Part shown: in pieces, positions 16,701 through 25,599 of the stretch
How the letters are laid out: each line of letters begins with the position of its first letter
Position numbering within the stretch: position 1 is the first letter of the stretch
Assembly (NCBI GenBank): GCA_035267045.1
Contig: DATFMH010000069.1
Span: forward strand, 1-64,000
From: DATFMH01 sp035267045
GTDB taxonomy: Bacteria > Bacteroidota > Rhodothermia > Balneolales > DATFMH01
Direction: 5' to 3'
Length of the DNA: 64,000 nt
The notes under the pieces: model-generated
What the model saw: the letters and a program-made list of their open reading frames with translations, nothing else
What the model was told of the DNA's origin: nothing
Database searches by the model: none
Program-made: the position numbers and the translations under genes

Positions 16701-18235
16701 TTTTTGAATTGAATATGTGTTTTTCCTTCTACCAGGCTATCGGTAAGACTGGCTTCCAGCGAACCGCCGGAAAACGGGATTTTTCTATAACTACCCGGTA
16801 AAAGATTCGCCCGTAACTTCCATGCATTCTTGTTCGGCTGTAATCCTGCCCCCGAAGCTGTTGCTTTTACATTCAAATCGCCTGTCTGCGTACTGTCGGA
16901 TAGCCAATATGCAGGATTTAGATTACGAACAGTGGCTTCGGCTTGCCATTCGGGATCATTTGCCCAGAGGTTTGTTGTATTGACCTTCATATATATGTTC
17001 TCATTACCTCTCTGAGCTTCCAGCTTCAGACTTGCATCATCTGGCTTTACATCTATGGTAATATCCGACTTGTCAACATGATAATTATCCATATCCAGAT
17101 CCCGTAACCCGGCTTTACCCTTTAGCTTCGCTTGCTTGTAATTTTTTAATGGAACGTCACCACTCAATGATAACCTCGCTGATTGTATTTTCGGATATTG
17201 ATCATTATTCATCAGTTGAGCGAGGTTCATACTATCTGCTTTAACAGATACCCTGGTGATCGAAATCGCCGGTTTTATGCGAAAATGGCTTTCCAATTCC
17301 AGCCGTTTAATGTTGTCACTTTTAAGATCTACTTTTAACCCGGTGTTATCGTAATTACCGCTCAGAGACAACGTTATATTGGTATTATCCGTTGAAGGAT
17401 AGGAATTCATTACCGCTTTTATATCTTGCCAGGCAACCGGCTCTCCCTTAAGATTGAATTGATATGATGCGGATGTGGAATCACCCGAAAACGTTCCACC
17501 AGCCTTGATCATACTTTGCCCCGTAGCCAGTAACAGGTTCTCAATATTATAACTGTTCTCCGTCGCCTTACCTTCGGTTTTAAAAATAACCGGTTCGCCC
17601 AGAGAAGGATAATGCACTTTTAGAGACAGGGATTTCAAATCAAATTGATAACCAACCCTCTTCAATTGAAATCCGGAATGCATTGTTATCTCATCAAGAT
17701 ATAAGGTAGTATCAGGAATCGAATATGGCGAATTAACAGATATATGACTATTACGCAGTTTAATATCATTAAACATTAGGGGGATATTACCACCACCTTT
17801 ATTATTAGTCGTATCTGCCGGTAACATATTCATCACATTCCAGGTACTGTCAGTTTCCTGGATCATTTTTACCTGTAACCCCTGAAATGTGATGGATTGT
17901 ACCGTATGAGGAATACCAATCAGATCAAAAATATTATATGATGCTTGAAGTGTATCGAGGTGAAGAACAGTATCCTTTGAAATAACATTAATATTCGTTG
18001 CTGTTATCCCCTTCCATAAATCACCGTGTATTGCACCGATTTCTACAGATCCGTTAATAGATCCGGAAGCTATCGATTCAATTTTTGTTTTCAGGAATTT
18101 TAATACCGGCTCAGACTTCAGGGAAAAACGCAGAATACCCAATAAAAGCAAGATGGACAATGGTAAAAGCCACCATTTGCTTCTTGCTTTCAACCAATTT
18201 AAGAGGATACTATGTTTATTTTTATTCTCGGTCAT
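13760..18235 (-). CDS. tamB: TamB-like translocation/assembly module inner-membrane protein (DUF490)
   Basis: 1491 residues. A single transmembrane segment near residues 20-38 is followed by a very long run of amphipathic beta-strand repeats (AsmA/TamB type) and a C-terminal DUF490 domain (residues about 1120-1491) with the typical ending SRTGIDVLWKYDY. TamB-like proteins bridge the inner and outer membranes and are now thought to carry phospholipids to the outer membrane or to assist assembly of outer-membrane proteins. Residue count is normal for a Bacteroidota TamB. It starts six bases after the stop of the BamA-superfamily gene (18242-20269), and the two surely form one transcript, the usual TamA-TamB pairing. 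Confidence 0.9.
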   Translation of the reverse strand: MTENKNKHSILLNWLKARSKWWLLPLSILLLLGILRFSLKSEPVLKFLKTKIESIASGSINGSVEIGAIHGDLWKGITATNINVISKDTVLHLDTLQASYNIFDLIGIPHTVQSITFQGLQVKMIQETDSTWNVMNMLPADTTNNKGGGNIPLMFNDIKLRNSHISVNSPYSIPDTTLYLDEITMHSGFQLKRVGYQFDLKSLSLKVHYPSLGEPVIFKTEGKATENSYNIENLLLATGQSMIKAGGTFSGDSTSASYQFNLKGEPVAWQDIKAVMNSYPSTDNTNITLSLSGNYDNTGLKVDLKSDNIKRLELESHFRIKPAISITRVSVKADSMNLAQLMNNDQYPKIQSARLSLSGDVPLKNYKQAKLKGKAGLRDLDMDNYHVDKSDITIDVKPDDASLKLEAQRGNENIYMKVNTTNLWANDPEWQAEATVRNLNPAYWLSDSTQTGDLNVKATASGAGLQPNKNAWKLRANLLPGSYRKIPFSGGSLEASLTDSLVEGKTHIQFKKGSIGLKAHSLWAKKEPTYTFALETHQLNLTELGSLEEYPTSLNIVLKGNGKNFGLKGLDIKAHLNADSSIVNKELLHKMRADISVKDSVLYLKNTQIKSGIADGSFEARQNLFHYDDPKNKLQYDLKVKDIHSLAPLFGVKKLQTRGDMMGDIKMKNNKLVFIAELYLNDIRYDTVRISQMQGQMQVNLTRHPDYKAYLELKKPQVGTLKLQDFQLHSSGEVRDKTVKGDYKLDLNIREKAGAQQEGGYYYSADSSFVSIQNFFCKTTNRTLTLRKPGYIYYTHNTLRTDTLQIEDGNNAMFRIYVDKLNSKSQKGFFDARNLNFGSIQDVFLQNKEYGGEVSGHADFDIINKKVTMHSNLSFAGLSYKDIKLDTIRVKANIVKGQLTADGFIEDKGNRLLVGEANLPFRLGNPTSFDTTFFSKPINGSLKMEPVNLSDYKELLQKLGFEDVTGTAQFNGRLTGKAGSPDITGNFILSNADFSNVAIDTAKAHFQYEQKKKQIAFHGKIISLKQTAAEITGSFPFRLNLKQFDINLPQEKDSIDARINTNKFNLAALNEFVSPNEMKEMQGMLNGKIKVTGTIGNPVMNGNMNLEGGSLKVIPANIRLKDITADMAFKPGKIILNKCKASSNGNFSATGDISLKGYQTQSLNLQMNADNFRVINTRNYKAVISMNTTLTGSLTHPRLRGNLSVNNGTIYLDNFGTKSVETVQLNQQKKYSDISLYDSLDVDMNLNIIRNFWLRNRTSPEMALELNGKVEVSKKTGGDLKVFGEFDSDQGYATQLGKRFEMQTGRIVFKGDPTNPQLKIKTLYQLRQPNDISIYYLITGTVNDPKFNYDSDPKMDLKNIISYTLFGRPFNALLSWEQSFSGSSSANGKQVAKDALMNLLMDRVESLATNKLGIDLIQIDNSNHAAGNGTTIKAGKYITDKIFLAVLQQLGGNNPVSQVILQYYLKRNLELILTQSENSRTGIDVLWKYDY

Positions 18236-18241
18236 AAAATG

Positions 18242-20269
18242 CTAAAAAACGTCCCCGATACTGAAGTGAAAGGCTATACGCTGCCAGCTTTGAGAACCGT
18301 GATATACGCCGTTATAATAATTCAGATCAGCATAGGTCGGATTAAGTTTGTAGCCTACATCAAGGCGAACCGGCCCAATGGGTGATTGGTAACTCAAACC
18401 GGCACCGATACCATATTGCATGGCATCATAATTGATTTGGCGTATTCGGCTTTTAAATGATTGGGAATTAAAAAACGTTACATCTGAAAAACGTTTCCAA
18501 ACCTGCCCACCATCCATAAAAGCTGCTATTCCCAGACCTTTTATGAGGAAATTGAGTTGATGACGAAGTTCCAAATTGAAAGAAAAATTAATACGCCCGC
18601 CATCAGGAGCATATCTTTTAAAGTCACCATTATTATTCAGGAGAACACGCTTTGGACCCAATTGCTGCCGATACCATCCCCTGACAGATCCATATCCGCC
18701 GGCAAAATAACGAATACTGGCAGGTAGTGAATCACTTTGAGGCGCAAATATAACACCACCATTAGCACGAAACACAAAATCCATTCCATCAGATATACGC
18801 ATTAAATGCCGGATATCCAGAGTTGCTTTTTCGTAAGTATATGAACCCGTCTTCAAAAATCCAGAAAATTCCAGATATGGGTTTATAATCCACCCCGTAT
18901 TGCCTCCAACTACATTTTGCCTGTAAAACCCGGCAAACTGTAACGATGAGATATTATATAGCTGAGTACTATCGGGCAAATTGATATTCACATTTTTCTG
19001 CATGAGATTGTTGCGGGTATACTCATATGATATCGAAGTAGTTAGATTTCTGGTATGCTGATAAACAAATGAATTATTCACACCACCACTCATCAATTCA
19101 TACCCGGGTTCTAAACGGTGATCAAAAAAAGGAGACACGACAAAACTGCTTTTATTATTTACAACATACGGTATCAAATAATCGATTCCGGCCCGCTGTT
19201 CTATAAAAGATGCTCGTCCCGATATTGAAAAATTATGCGCATTGCCAAATGGATTGCGATGCGTCCATGATATCTGTCCACGTAAATATTCCGAAGTACC
19301 AAAACCGACTCTTATTTCGAGAGACCTCAATTTATGTTCACGGACATTTATCTTAACATTGACTGTAGAATCGATAGGTTGATCCGGAATATCAATTGTA
19401 ACAAAGCGGAATAGTGGTTGATTAAATATGATCTGCTGAGCAGAACCTATCTTTTTTTGACTAAATTTTTGCCCAATTTTGAGTCCTGACTCTCTTCTGA
19501 CCAGCCTTTTGGATACTGTTTTTTCACCATCAACCTCAATGTGACTCAAATAGCCAATAGGGCCCGGTTGCAGTTTTACTTTCAGTTGTGCAGTGTGATT
19601 AAGGGAGTCCGTTTTCGAGTCTACCGTAACATTGGCGAATGTGAAACCAAGATTTTTCAGTGTTGATGTAAACTCACCGTTTACTTCTGGTATTTTTATC
19701 GCTTCGAAGCGCTTACCTACTTGCAGAGGTTGATGGTTTTGCGCTTTTTCATATGACGAACTTTCTTTTATTATTTTTGCAAAACGTTCTTTACCATCAA
19801 TTTGATAATCAACTTTTTTAATAATGATTGGTTTCCCTTCATCAACATTAAAAAAAACTTCGCGTTTCCATGACTTATTTCCATCTTTTACATCGTAAGT
19901 GACTTTGACGTCTGGAAAACCCCGCCTTTGATAGAAATGCTCCAGGCGTATAACATCTTTTTTCACTTCGGTTTCAGAATATTCATGCCCGCTTCGATTC
20001 CAAAATCGTAATTTTTGGAAAAACGATGGGGCATCCGTAGCAATCGCTTCTTTTAAAATTACATCAGGATAGGTTTTATTACCGGTGATTGCCACTTTCC
20101 ATACTTGTGGCAAATCTGGCCTGGAGGCTAGCATGACAGACTCATTGCTATACTCATTCATACGCAGATAACTACATTCCGCCCGATATGGAATGAAGCT
20201 GAATAAGATCACAAAAAAGGATATAGCTATAAATCCGGCAGCCGAATAATTACAACGCGACTTCTTCAA
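18242..20269 (-). CDS. tamA: TamA/BamA-family outer-membrane protein
   Basis: 675 residues. The start codon chosen is TTG, which gives a signal sequence (hydrophobic stretch about residues 12-28). The middle holds POTRA-type repeats (VWKVAITGNKTYPDVIL near 57-73, then YQRRGFPDVKVTYDV, and IEVDGEKTVSKRLVRRESGLKIGQKFS). The C-terminal half is a 16-strand barrel of the bacterial surface antigen family with the SIRYFAGGYGSVRGWYRQQLGP block (quoted in part: FAGGYGSVRGW), the conserved loop-6 motif, and GPVRLDVGY near the end. The last residues HFSIGDVF end in Phe as expected for a Bam substrate. Pairing with tamB favours TamA over BamA itself. Confidence 0.88.
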   Translation of the reverse strand: MKKSRCNYSAAGFIAISFFVILFSFIPYRAECSYLRMNEYSNESVMLASRPDLPQVWKVAITGNKTYPDVILKEAIATDAPSFFQKLRFWNRSGHEYSETEVKKDVIRLEHFYQRRGFPDVKVTYDVKDGNKSWKREVFFNVDEGKPIIIKKVDYQIDGKERFAKIIKESSSYEKAQNHQPLQVGKRFEAIKIPEVNGEFTSTLKNLGFTFANVTVDSKTDSLNHTAQLKVKLQPGPIGYLSHIEVDGEKTVSKRLVRRESGLKIGQKFSQKKIGSAQQIIFNQPLFRFVTIDIPDQPIDSTVNVKINVREHKLRSLEIRVGFGTSEYLRGQISWTHRNPFGNAHNFSISGRASFIEQRAGIDYLIPYVVNNKSSFVVSPFFDHRLEPGYELMSGGVNNSFVYQHTRNLTTSISYEYTRNNLMQKNVNINLPDSTQLYNISSLQFAGFYRQNVVGGNTGWIINPYLEFSGFLKTGSYTYEKATLDIRHLMRISDGMDFVFRANGGVIFAPQSDSLPASIRYFAGGYGSVRGWYRQQLGPKRVLLNNNGDFKRYAPDGGRINFSFNLELRHQLNFLIKGLGIAAFMDGGQVWKRFSDVTFFNSQSFKSRIRQINYDAMQYGIGAGLSYQSPIGPVRLDVGYKLNPTYADLNYYNGVYHGSQSWQRIAFHFSIGDVF

Positions 20270-20492
20270 AATAATACTTTAATAAAAATTTTGTTATGGG
20301 ATACCAATGTATATACAATCGATTAAGTGGAAGCATTATTAGTAAGACAGTGTTTTTATTATATAAGGTATCCACGTAATAACCAACTAAATTCCTGTTA
20401 GATATGCTATAAATGGTGAAAGATACCACAATCATTCCATTTTTTATGGAGTCGGTTGTTGAATAATTATAAGGATACGGTCGAAAACCCGA

Positions 20493-21167
20493 TTATTTTT
20501 GTACAGCTATCAGTAAGTGGGCAGCCAAAGTGAGGGGGATCAAATATCGTTCATCATTAACTTTAACGCGCATTCCATTCTTCTCTTTTTCAATCACTAC
20601 AATGGGCGAATTCAGAGTTATTTTAAGTATTGTCAATAAATTCAATTCATCTTTATCCTGAGTACGTACTCTTTTAACTAAACCACTATCCCCTGATTCC
20701 ATTTCCGTTAACGGAACCAAATCGAGCGCCGGCGGAAGCTCCAGTTTTACCGACGGAATAGGATCCCCATGAGGATCATGTGTAGGGTGCCCCAAATATT
20801 CTGCAATGCGAGCTTCAAAATTTTCACTGATAACATGTTCCAGTTTTTCCGCTTCTTCATGAACTTCATCCCAACTATAACCCAATGCCTCTGTCAAATA
20901 AAGCTCAACCAATCGATGATGACGAACAATTTCCAGGGCTACCTTTTTCCCCATATCCGTCAACCGGACCCCCCGATATGGTTCATGCGTTATTAAATTG
21001 AGCTCAGTCAGTTTTTTCAGCATTCCCGTTACCGATGCCGGTTTGACACCGAGTCGCTCGGCTAGCATCTGAGTCGGCACTACATCCCTTATCTCTTCAA
21101 TAAGAAAGATTTGCTTCAGATAATCTTCCTGTGTTTCCGTAAGATTCGCTCGTTCTATAGTATTCAT
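20493..21167 (-). CDS. mntR: DtxR/MntR-family metal-dependent transcriptional regulator
   Basis: 224 residues. An N-terminal winged helix (residues about 8-65; TQMLAERLGVKPASVTGMLKKL is the recognition region, quoted as LGVKPASVTGMLKK) is followed by the dimerisation and metal-binding domain (HHRLVELYL, EAEKLEHVIS, GHPTHDPHGDPIP, all with the His/Glu/Cys-position ligands expected of the family) and a C-terminal FeoA/SH3-like domain. Such regulators bind DNA when loaded with Mn2+ or Fe2+. It follows the MntH-like transporter after 20 bases on the same strand, so the transporter operon would encode its own repressor. A DtxR-type palindrome stands in front of the operon. Confidence 0.9.
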   Translation of the reverse strand: MNTIERANLTETQEDYLKQIFLIEEIRDVVPTQMLAERLGVKPASVTGMLKKLTELNLITHEPYRGVRLTDMGKKVALEIVRHHRLVELYLTEALGYSWDEVHEEAEKLEHVISENFEARIAEYLGHPTHDPHGDPIPSVKLELPPALDLVPLTEMESGDSGLVKRVRTQDKDELNLLTILKITLNSPIVVIEKEKNGMRVKVNDERYLIPLTLAAHLLIAVQK

Positions 21168-21187
21168 GCTTGAGAGATTTATTCATG

Positions 21188-23077
21188 TTAAACGATCAAT
21201 ACCGGGATATCCACATTGTGACGAACCGTATCAACAGTTTGGCCCAGGATCAGATCCTTTAGTCCACGGTGACCATGTGCACCCATAACCAGCATATCCG
21301 CATTTTCCAATTTCACAAGTTCCGGAATAACTTTTTTGGGATCACCATAGCCCAATTTTAATGACGCTTTATATCCTTTTTTCTTAAGAATTCCAACATA
21401 TTCTTCCAGCTTTTCCTTGTCGTGCGATGATTCAAAATCAGATATCTCGCCACCAATCATACGGGCACCGGCGGTATCAACAATATGGATCAATACATAA
21501 TCGATATTTTTCCCGCCTTGTGAAATTGAACTGCTGATCGCTTTTAAATCGCTTTGCGAGAAATCAACAGTAACGGCGATTCGTTTATATGGCTCAGCTT
21601 CCAGTAACTCACCAAGAGGTTTGTCGGCATGCGTGTGTGGTGTCCGTAAGCCAAATTTCCGGCGTGATGTAACCGGTTTAAAAGAGATATAAATCAATAA
21701 TATTCCGGCTCCGACGGCAATTATAATAACCGGTATTTGCAGCCAGAGCATATCAACAGCTTTCAGCCAATCAGACAATGTTTCAATAACCAGTTTCACA
21801 TTTAATGCGATTATAATAATTGCTGTGACCCATGCTGCAATTTTTACCCAGATACCAATCACATTTTCTTTCATCTTTTCTTTGTCACTTACAAAATGAA
21901 TAAGAGGTATGATAGCAAAACCTAACTGCAGGCTTAAGATTACCTGACTTAATATCAACAATTCATCCGAAGCCCTCGGTCCCATATAGAGAATCGTTAA
22001 AAAAGCCGGAATAATGGCCAATAAACGTGTTATCAATCGTCTCAGCCAGGGTTGTATACGCAGGTGAAGATAACCTTCCATAACAATTTGTCCCGCCAGT
22101 GTACCGGTTATAGTGGAACTTTGTCCGGCGGCAATTAAAGCAATGGCAAATAATATCGGAGCCAGTGTTGAACCCAGTAACGGTTCCAACAGATGATGAG
22201 CCTGTTGGATACCTGCCACTTCATAATGGCCTGTTGAAAAAAATGTCGCTCCGGCTAAAATGAGAATAGCTGCATTTACAAAAAAAGCAAGGTTTAGAGC
22301 TATTACAGAATCGAACAGATTGAATTTGATGGCTGATTTCAACCCGGATTTGGTTGGAGAGATCTTACGTGTTTGAACGAGGGCGGAATGCAAATAGAGG
22401 TTATGCGGCATCACAGTGGCGCCAATGATACCGATCGCTATGTAAAGCGCATATGAACCGGGTAAAGCGGGAACAAAACCGGTGACAACCTGGCTCATAT
22501 CCGGCTTTGCCAAAATCAAGTTAATAAGAAACGAAATGCCTATTATTGAAATCAGCCCCACAATAAAAGCTTCCATCTTGCGCATCCCGTACCGTTGAAA
22601 CAGGAGTAGTAAAAATGTATCGAGAACCGTTATGGAAACACCGATTAACATAGGTAAACCGAACAATAGATTGAGTCCGATTGCCATACCGAGCACTTCA
22701 GCAAGATCTGTTGCCGCAATAGCCACTTCCGCAAGGATGTATAGCATAAAATTTATTACCGGAGAATAGGTCTCACGGGAAGCCTGGGCAAGATCACGAC
22801 CACGCACCAATCCAAGCTTGGCACTCAGATATTGTAATAATACAGCCATCATATTGGAAAGAAGCAGTACCCATATCAAGTCATAGGCAAAACGGCTGCC
22901 ACCTGCGATATCCGTTGCCCAGTTACCCGGATCCATATATCCTACGCTAACCAGATATGCGGGCCCAAGGAAAGCAACCAGCCGTTTCCATTTACTTTTC
23001 TGACTAATGGTATCTATAGATGAATGCACGTCTTCTAACGAAAGATGCGATGTATCAAGGTGGGAATCCCATTTCAT
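21188..23077 (-). CDS. mntH: Nramp-family metal transporter fused to a UspA domain
   Basis: 629 residues. Residues about 30-460 are an Nramp transporter with 11-12 membrane spans; the metal-binding motifs DPGNWATD (TM1) and MPHNLYLHS (TM6) are both intact, consistent with proton-coupled Mn2+/Fe2+ uptake. From about residue 495 to the end it carries a universal stress protein domain with the nucleotide-binding loop GAHGHRGLKDLILGQT near the C-terminus, in the cytoplasm. The Nramp-UspA fusion is known in Bacteroidota. The UspA domain may let ATP or another nucleotide tune transport, but that is inference. It is the first gene of an operon with mntR. Confidence 0.9.
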   Translation of the reverse strand: MKWDSHLDTSHLSLEDVHSSIDTISQKSKWKRLVAFLGPAYLVSVGYMDPGNWATDIAGGSRFAYDLIWVLLLSNMMAVLLQYLSAKLGLVRGRDLAQASRETYSPVINFMLYILAEVAIAATDLAEVLGMAIGLNLLFGLPMLIGVSITVLDTFLLLLFQRYGMRKMEAFIVGLISIIGISFLINLILAKPDMSQVVTGFVPALPGSYALYIAIGIIGATVMPHNLYLHSALVQTRKISPTKSGLKSAIKFNLFDSVIALNLAFFVNAAILILAGATFFSTGHYEVAGIQQAHHLLEPLLGSTLAPILFAIALIAAGQSSTITGTLAGQIVMEGYLHLRIQPWLRRLITRLLAIIPAFLTILYMGPRASDELLILSQVILSLQLGFAIIPLIHFVSDKEKMKENVIGIWVKIAAWVTAIIIIALNVKLVIETLSDWLKAVDMLWLQIPVIIIAVGAGILLIYISFKPVTSRRKFGLRTPHTHADKPLGELLEAEPYKRIAVTVDFSQSDLKAISSSISQGGKNIDYVLIHIVDTAGARMIGGEISDFESSHDKEKLEEYVGILKKKGYKASLKLGYGDPKKVIPELVKLENADMLVMGAHGHRGLKDLILGQTVDTVRHNVDIPVLIV

Positions 23078-23161
23078 AATATCCCCTAATCGACTTTATA
23101 ATTCATACAGATCTGATTTTAAAAAATATTTTGGACTATATTTTAAATTTAATACGTAAAA

Positions 23162-23177
23162 TTTAGGCAATCCTAAA
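23162..23177. promoter_or_regulatory. DtxR/MntR-type operator upstream of mntH
   Basis: TTTAGG-CAAT-CCTAAA, a perfect 6-bp dyad with a 4-base spacer, 85 bases before the mntH start codon. It fits the TTAGG...CCTAA core of DtxR-family operators. On the minus strand it overlaps TATTTTTA, a one-mismatch version of the Bacteroidota -7 element, so bound regulator would block transcription of mntH-mntR. Confidence 0.65.
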
Positions 23178-23316
23178 AATATTTGCAATAACAAGTAGGT
23201 TTATTCAAAAATTTACTACAGATAATTGTTGCCGGTCATATGTGCAATTAATAATAATTTAACTTCCGGGAAATACTTTATTTACATGTATTGGGTTAAT
23301 TAGGACAAAAACCAAT

Positions 23317-24174
23317 ATGCCCCATATACGAAAAATACAAGTTGCTGTCATCTCGGATGTACATTTGGGAACCTACGGCTGTCATGCTGAAGAGCTTCTA
23401 AATTATCTTGAGGGAATTGATCCTGAAGTACTCATTTTGAATGGAGATATCATTGATATCTGGCAATTCAGAAAAAATTATTGGCCTGAAGCCCATCGAA
23501 AAGTGATAAAACGTATCCTGGATTTTGTTACATCCGATATCCCGGTCTATTATCTGACCGGCAATCACGATGAGATGCTGCGAAAATTTTCAGGATTACA
23601 ACTCGCTAATTTTCATCTGAAAGACAAAGTGGTATTAAATCTCGATGGAAAAAAGGCATGGTTCTTCCACGGTGATATATTTGATGTCACTATGCAGTAT
23701 TCCAAATGGCTGGCTAAACTGGGAGCTATAGGTTACGATTTTCTGATCACATTAAATCAACTTGTTAATTTCTGGTCAGATTTATTCGGAAAAGGCCGTT
23801 TTTCATTCTCGAAAAAGATTAAGGACAGCGTTAAAAGCGCCATAAAATATATTCATGATTTCGAGAAAACGGCAACCGATCTGGCGATAGAAAGCGGTTA
23901 TCATTATGTCGTTTGCGGACATATCCACCATCCGAATATCAGTATTTATCGCAATTCGGATGGTTCGGTGTTATATCTCAATTCAGGCGATTGGATCGAA
24001 AATCTGACAGCTTTGGAATATTCCGAAGGACAATGGCAAATATATCACTATAATGAAGATGATTATACTAACGTAACCCAAAGCAAGGAACATAAAAAGA
24101 CGGTAATTACAAATACCAATACTGAAAAATATGTTCCGGAACAGATGATGTATATCCTCAAGAATCTGCGTTAA
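23317..24174 (+). CDS. UDP-2,3-diacylglucosamine diphosphatase-like metallophosphoesterase
   Basis: 285 residues with the full calcineurin-like set: SDVHLG, GDIIDIW, GNHDE, HGDIFD and GHIHHP in order. The arrangement, the WYxx-free insert WLAKLGAIGYDFLITLNQLVNFW and the length match the LpxH/LpxH2-like hydrolases that remove UMP from UDP-diacylglucosamine in lipid A synthesis, and the enzyme would sit at the cytoplasmic face of the inner membrane. Bacteroidota often carry more than one protein of this type, so a different nucleotide-linked substrate is possible. It is divergent from the mntH operon and convergent with the ABC permease gene. Confidence 0.8.
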   Translation: MPHIRKIQVAVISDVHLGTYGCHAEELLNYLEGIDPEVLILNGDIIDIWQFRKNYWPEAHRKVIKRILDFVTSDIPVYYLTGNHDEMLRKFSGLQLANFHLKDKVVLNLDGKKAWFFHGDIFDVTMQYSKWLAKLGAIGYDFLITLNQLVNFWSDLFGKGRFSFSKKIKDSVKSAIKYIHDFEKTATDLAIESGYHYVVCGHIHHPNISIYRNSDGSVLYLNSGDWIENLTALEYSEGQWQIYHYNEDDYTNVTQSKEHKKTVITNTNTEKYVPEQMMYILKNLR

Positions 24175-24204
24175 ATTAGTTGTTTCCTGGTAAGTAACCT
24201 TCCT

Positions 24205-25599
24205 TTAAAATATTGTGGAATAAACCGTATGAGATCGTGACTCATAGAAATCAAACATCTTTCGATGCATGACATATGCGGCCGGTATCACTAATAGAAA
24301 AAACCAGTACCATTTCATGACAATGACAAAACCGGTAAAAATAACAAATACAATCATAAGTAAACTATACAATTGAGAAGTGGATCGCTTAAAACTGCGT
24401 CCCATATTTTCAGTAATCTTAATTGGTTTTTGAATAGATATGAAAAAGCCTAAATATATAAACATAATCAACTGAACCAGGTAACCGAGAACCCATATCA
24501 TAGTTAATAAACCGAGATACATCCCCACGCCCAACAAAACAATCGTTAAGGAAAAGTCAACCAACAAGGGAAATACCAAAGACTGTAAATATAGTTTAAA
24601 AATAAACCTGGGATCATGTGTATAGACTTTACTCCCCAACCACAACTCTCTGAAATGGCCAAAAAAATTGTTATGTATATAGCTGAAAATGATGGAAGGA
24701 CTCATAATCATAGAGATGAAAAGGGCCATTGTGAAAACCGATTGCTCATGGCTCACCAGAGAAACTTCATATATCAACATAATTTTGATGAGCAGTGAGA
24801 TTAATAGTCTCCGGTATTTCTTATCACGCAGATAAATATGACGAAACATAGATTGGACCGATGGAGCATCAGTAGTTACGTCTCTCCTTTTATGTGCTTT
24901 AGGAGTGCCATCTATTGATGTATCAACCCAAATGCTGTATAGAAACGATATGGTCAATAAAAGCAAAGATATTCCCCAGATCACCACAAATAGCTGATTA
25001 TAAAACCAGTATAATTGCGTTAAAAATGCAATGAAGGCAATCAAAATTAATACTGTGCCACTAAATAAACGTTTACCACTTTTTGTTTCATACTCCATTT
25101 GTATTCTTATACCCCGATCTATTAAAATAGCACTCATTCCCATAATCATTAATAAGAGAACATCCAGAATCGTATATGATTGGGCAACGAGAGTAAACGG
25201 TATGATGAAACCAGTCATAAATATGGTGACACTTGTAACTAAGTCTGAACCTATATTTATAATCGTTTTTTGATAATTTTTAACCGGATATATTCGGGAA
25301 ATGAGAGTGGAAGGAGGATTAAACGTCGGAAGATAGTTCCTGATAACCAGAACAACTATAATGGTCACAATGATGAAGACCTTTGCTTTAATATCTATCC
25401 CTGCAATATTACTTTTGGCCATTATTATATTATAGAGGAACCCGTATAGTACACCCATCCCCATTAAAAACAGGAAATACAAACCCCTAAGAATATTTTT
25501 AACGGCGGTTTTATCTGATAGAAAAGCAATACGGAACTTCGTTTTTAACGTAAACCACAGCAAGTCTTTAAAATTGAGTTTCTCTAATTCATCAGCCAT
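24205..25599 (-). CDS. ABC-2-type transporter permease
   Basis: 464 residues with about ten hydrophobic spans grouped as two sets separated by a charged cytoplasmic loop (residues about 230-265). No signal peptide. It overlaps the 3' end of the ATP-binding gene by 16 bases, so the two are translationally coupled and form one exporter. The family relation is to ABC-2-like permeases of Bacteroidota; substrate unknown. Nothing nearby suggests a specific cargo. Confidence 0.75.
   Translation of the reverse strand: MADELEKLNFKDLLWFTLKTKFRIAFLSDKTAVKNILRGLYFLFLMGMGVLYGFLYNIIMAKSNIAGIDIKAKVFIIVTIIVVLVIRNYLPTFNPPSTLISRIYPVKNYQKTIINIGSDLVTSVTIFMTGFIIPFTLVAQSYTILDVLLLMIMGMSAILIDRGIRIQMEYETKSGKRLFSGTVLILIAFIAFLTQLYWFYNQLFVVIWGISLLLLTISFLYSIWVDTSIDGTPKAHKRRDVTTDAPSVQSMFRHIYLRDKKYRRLLISLLIKIMLIYEVSLVSHEQSVFTMALFISMIMSPSIIFSYIHNNFFGHFRELWLGSKVYTHDPRFIFKLYLQSLVFPLLVDFSLTIVLLGVGMYLGLLTMIWVLGYLVQLIMFIYLGFFISIQKPIKITENMGRSFKRSTSQLYSLLMIVFVIFTGFVIVMKWYWFFLLVIPAAYVMHRKMFDFYESRSHTVYSTIF

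Noticed and set aside
20250..20435. 61-codon minus-strand frame upstream of tamA
   Set aside because: Overlaps the tamA start in a different frame and has no domain.
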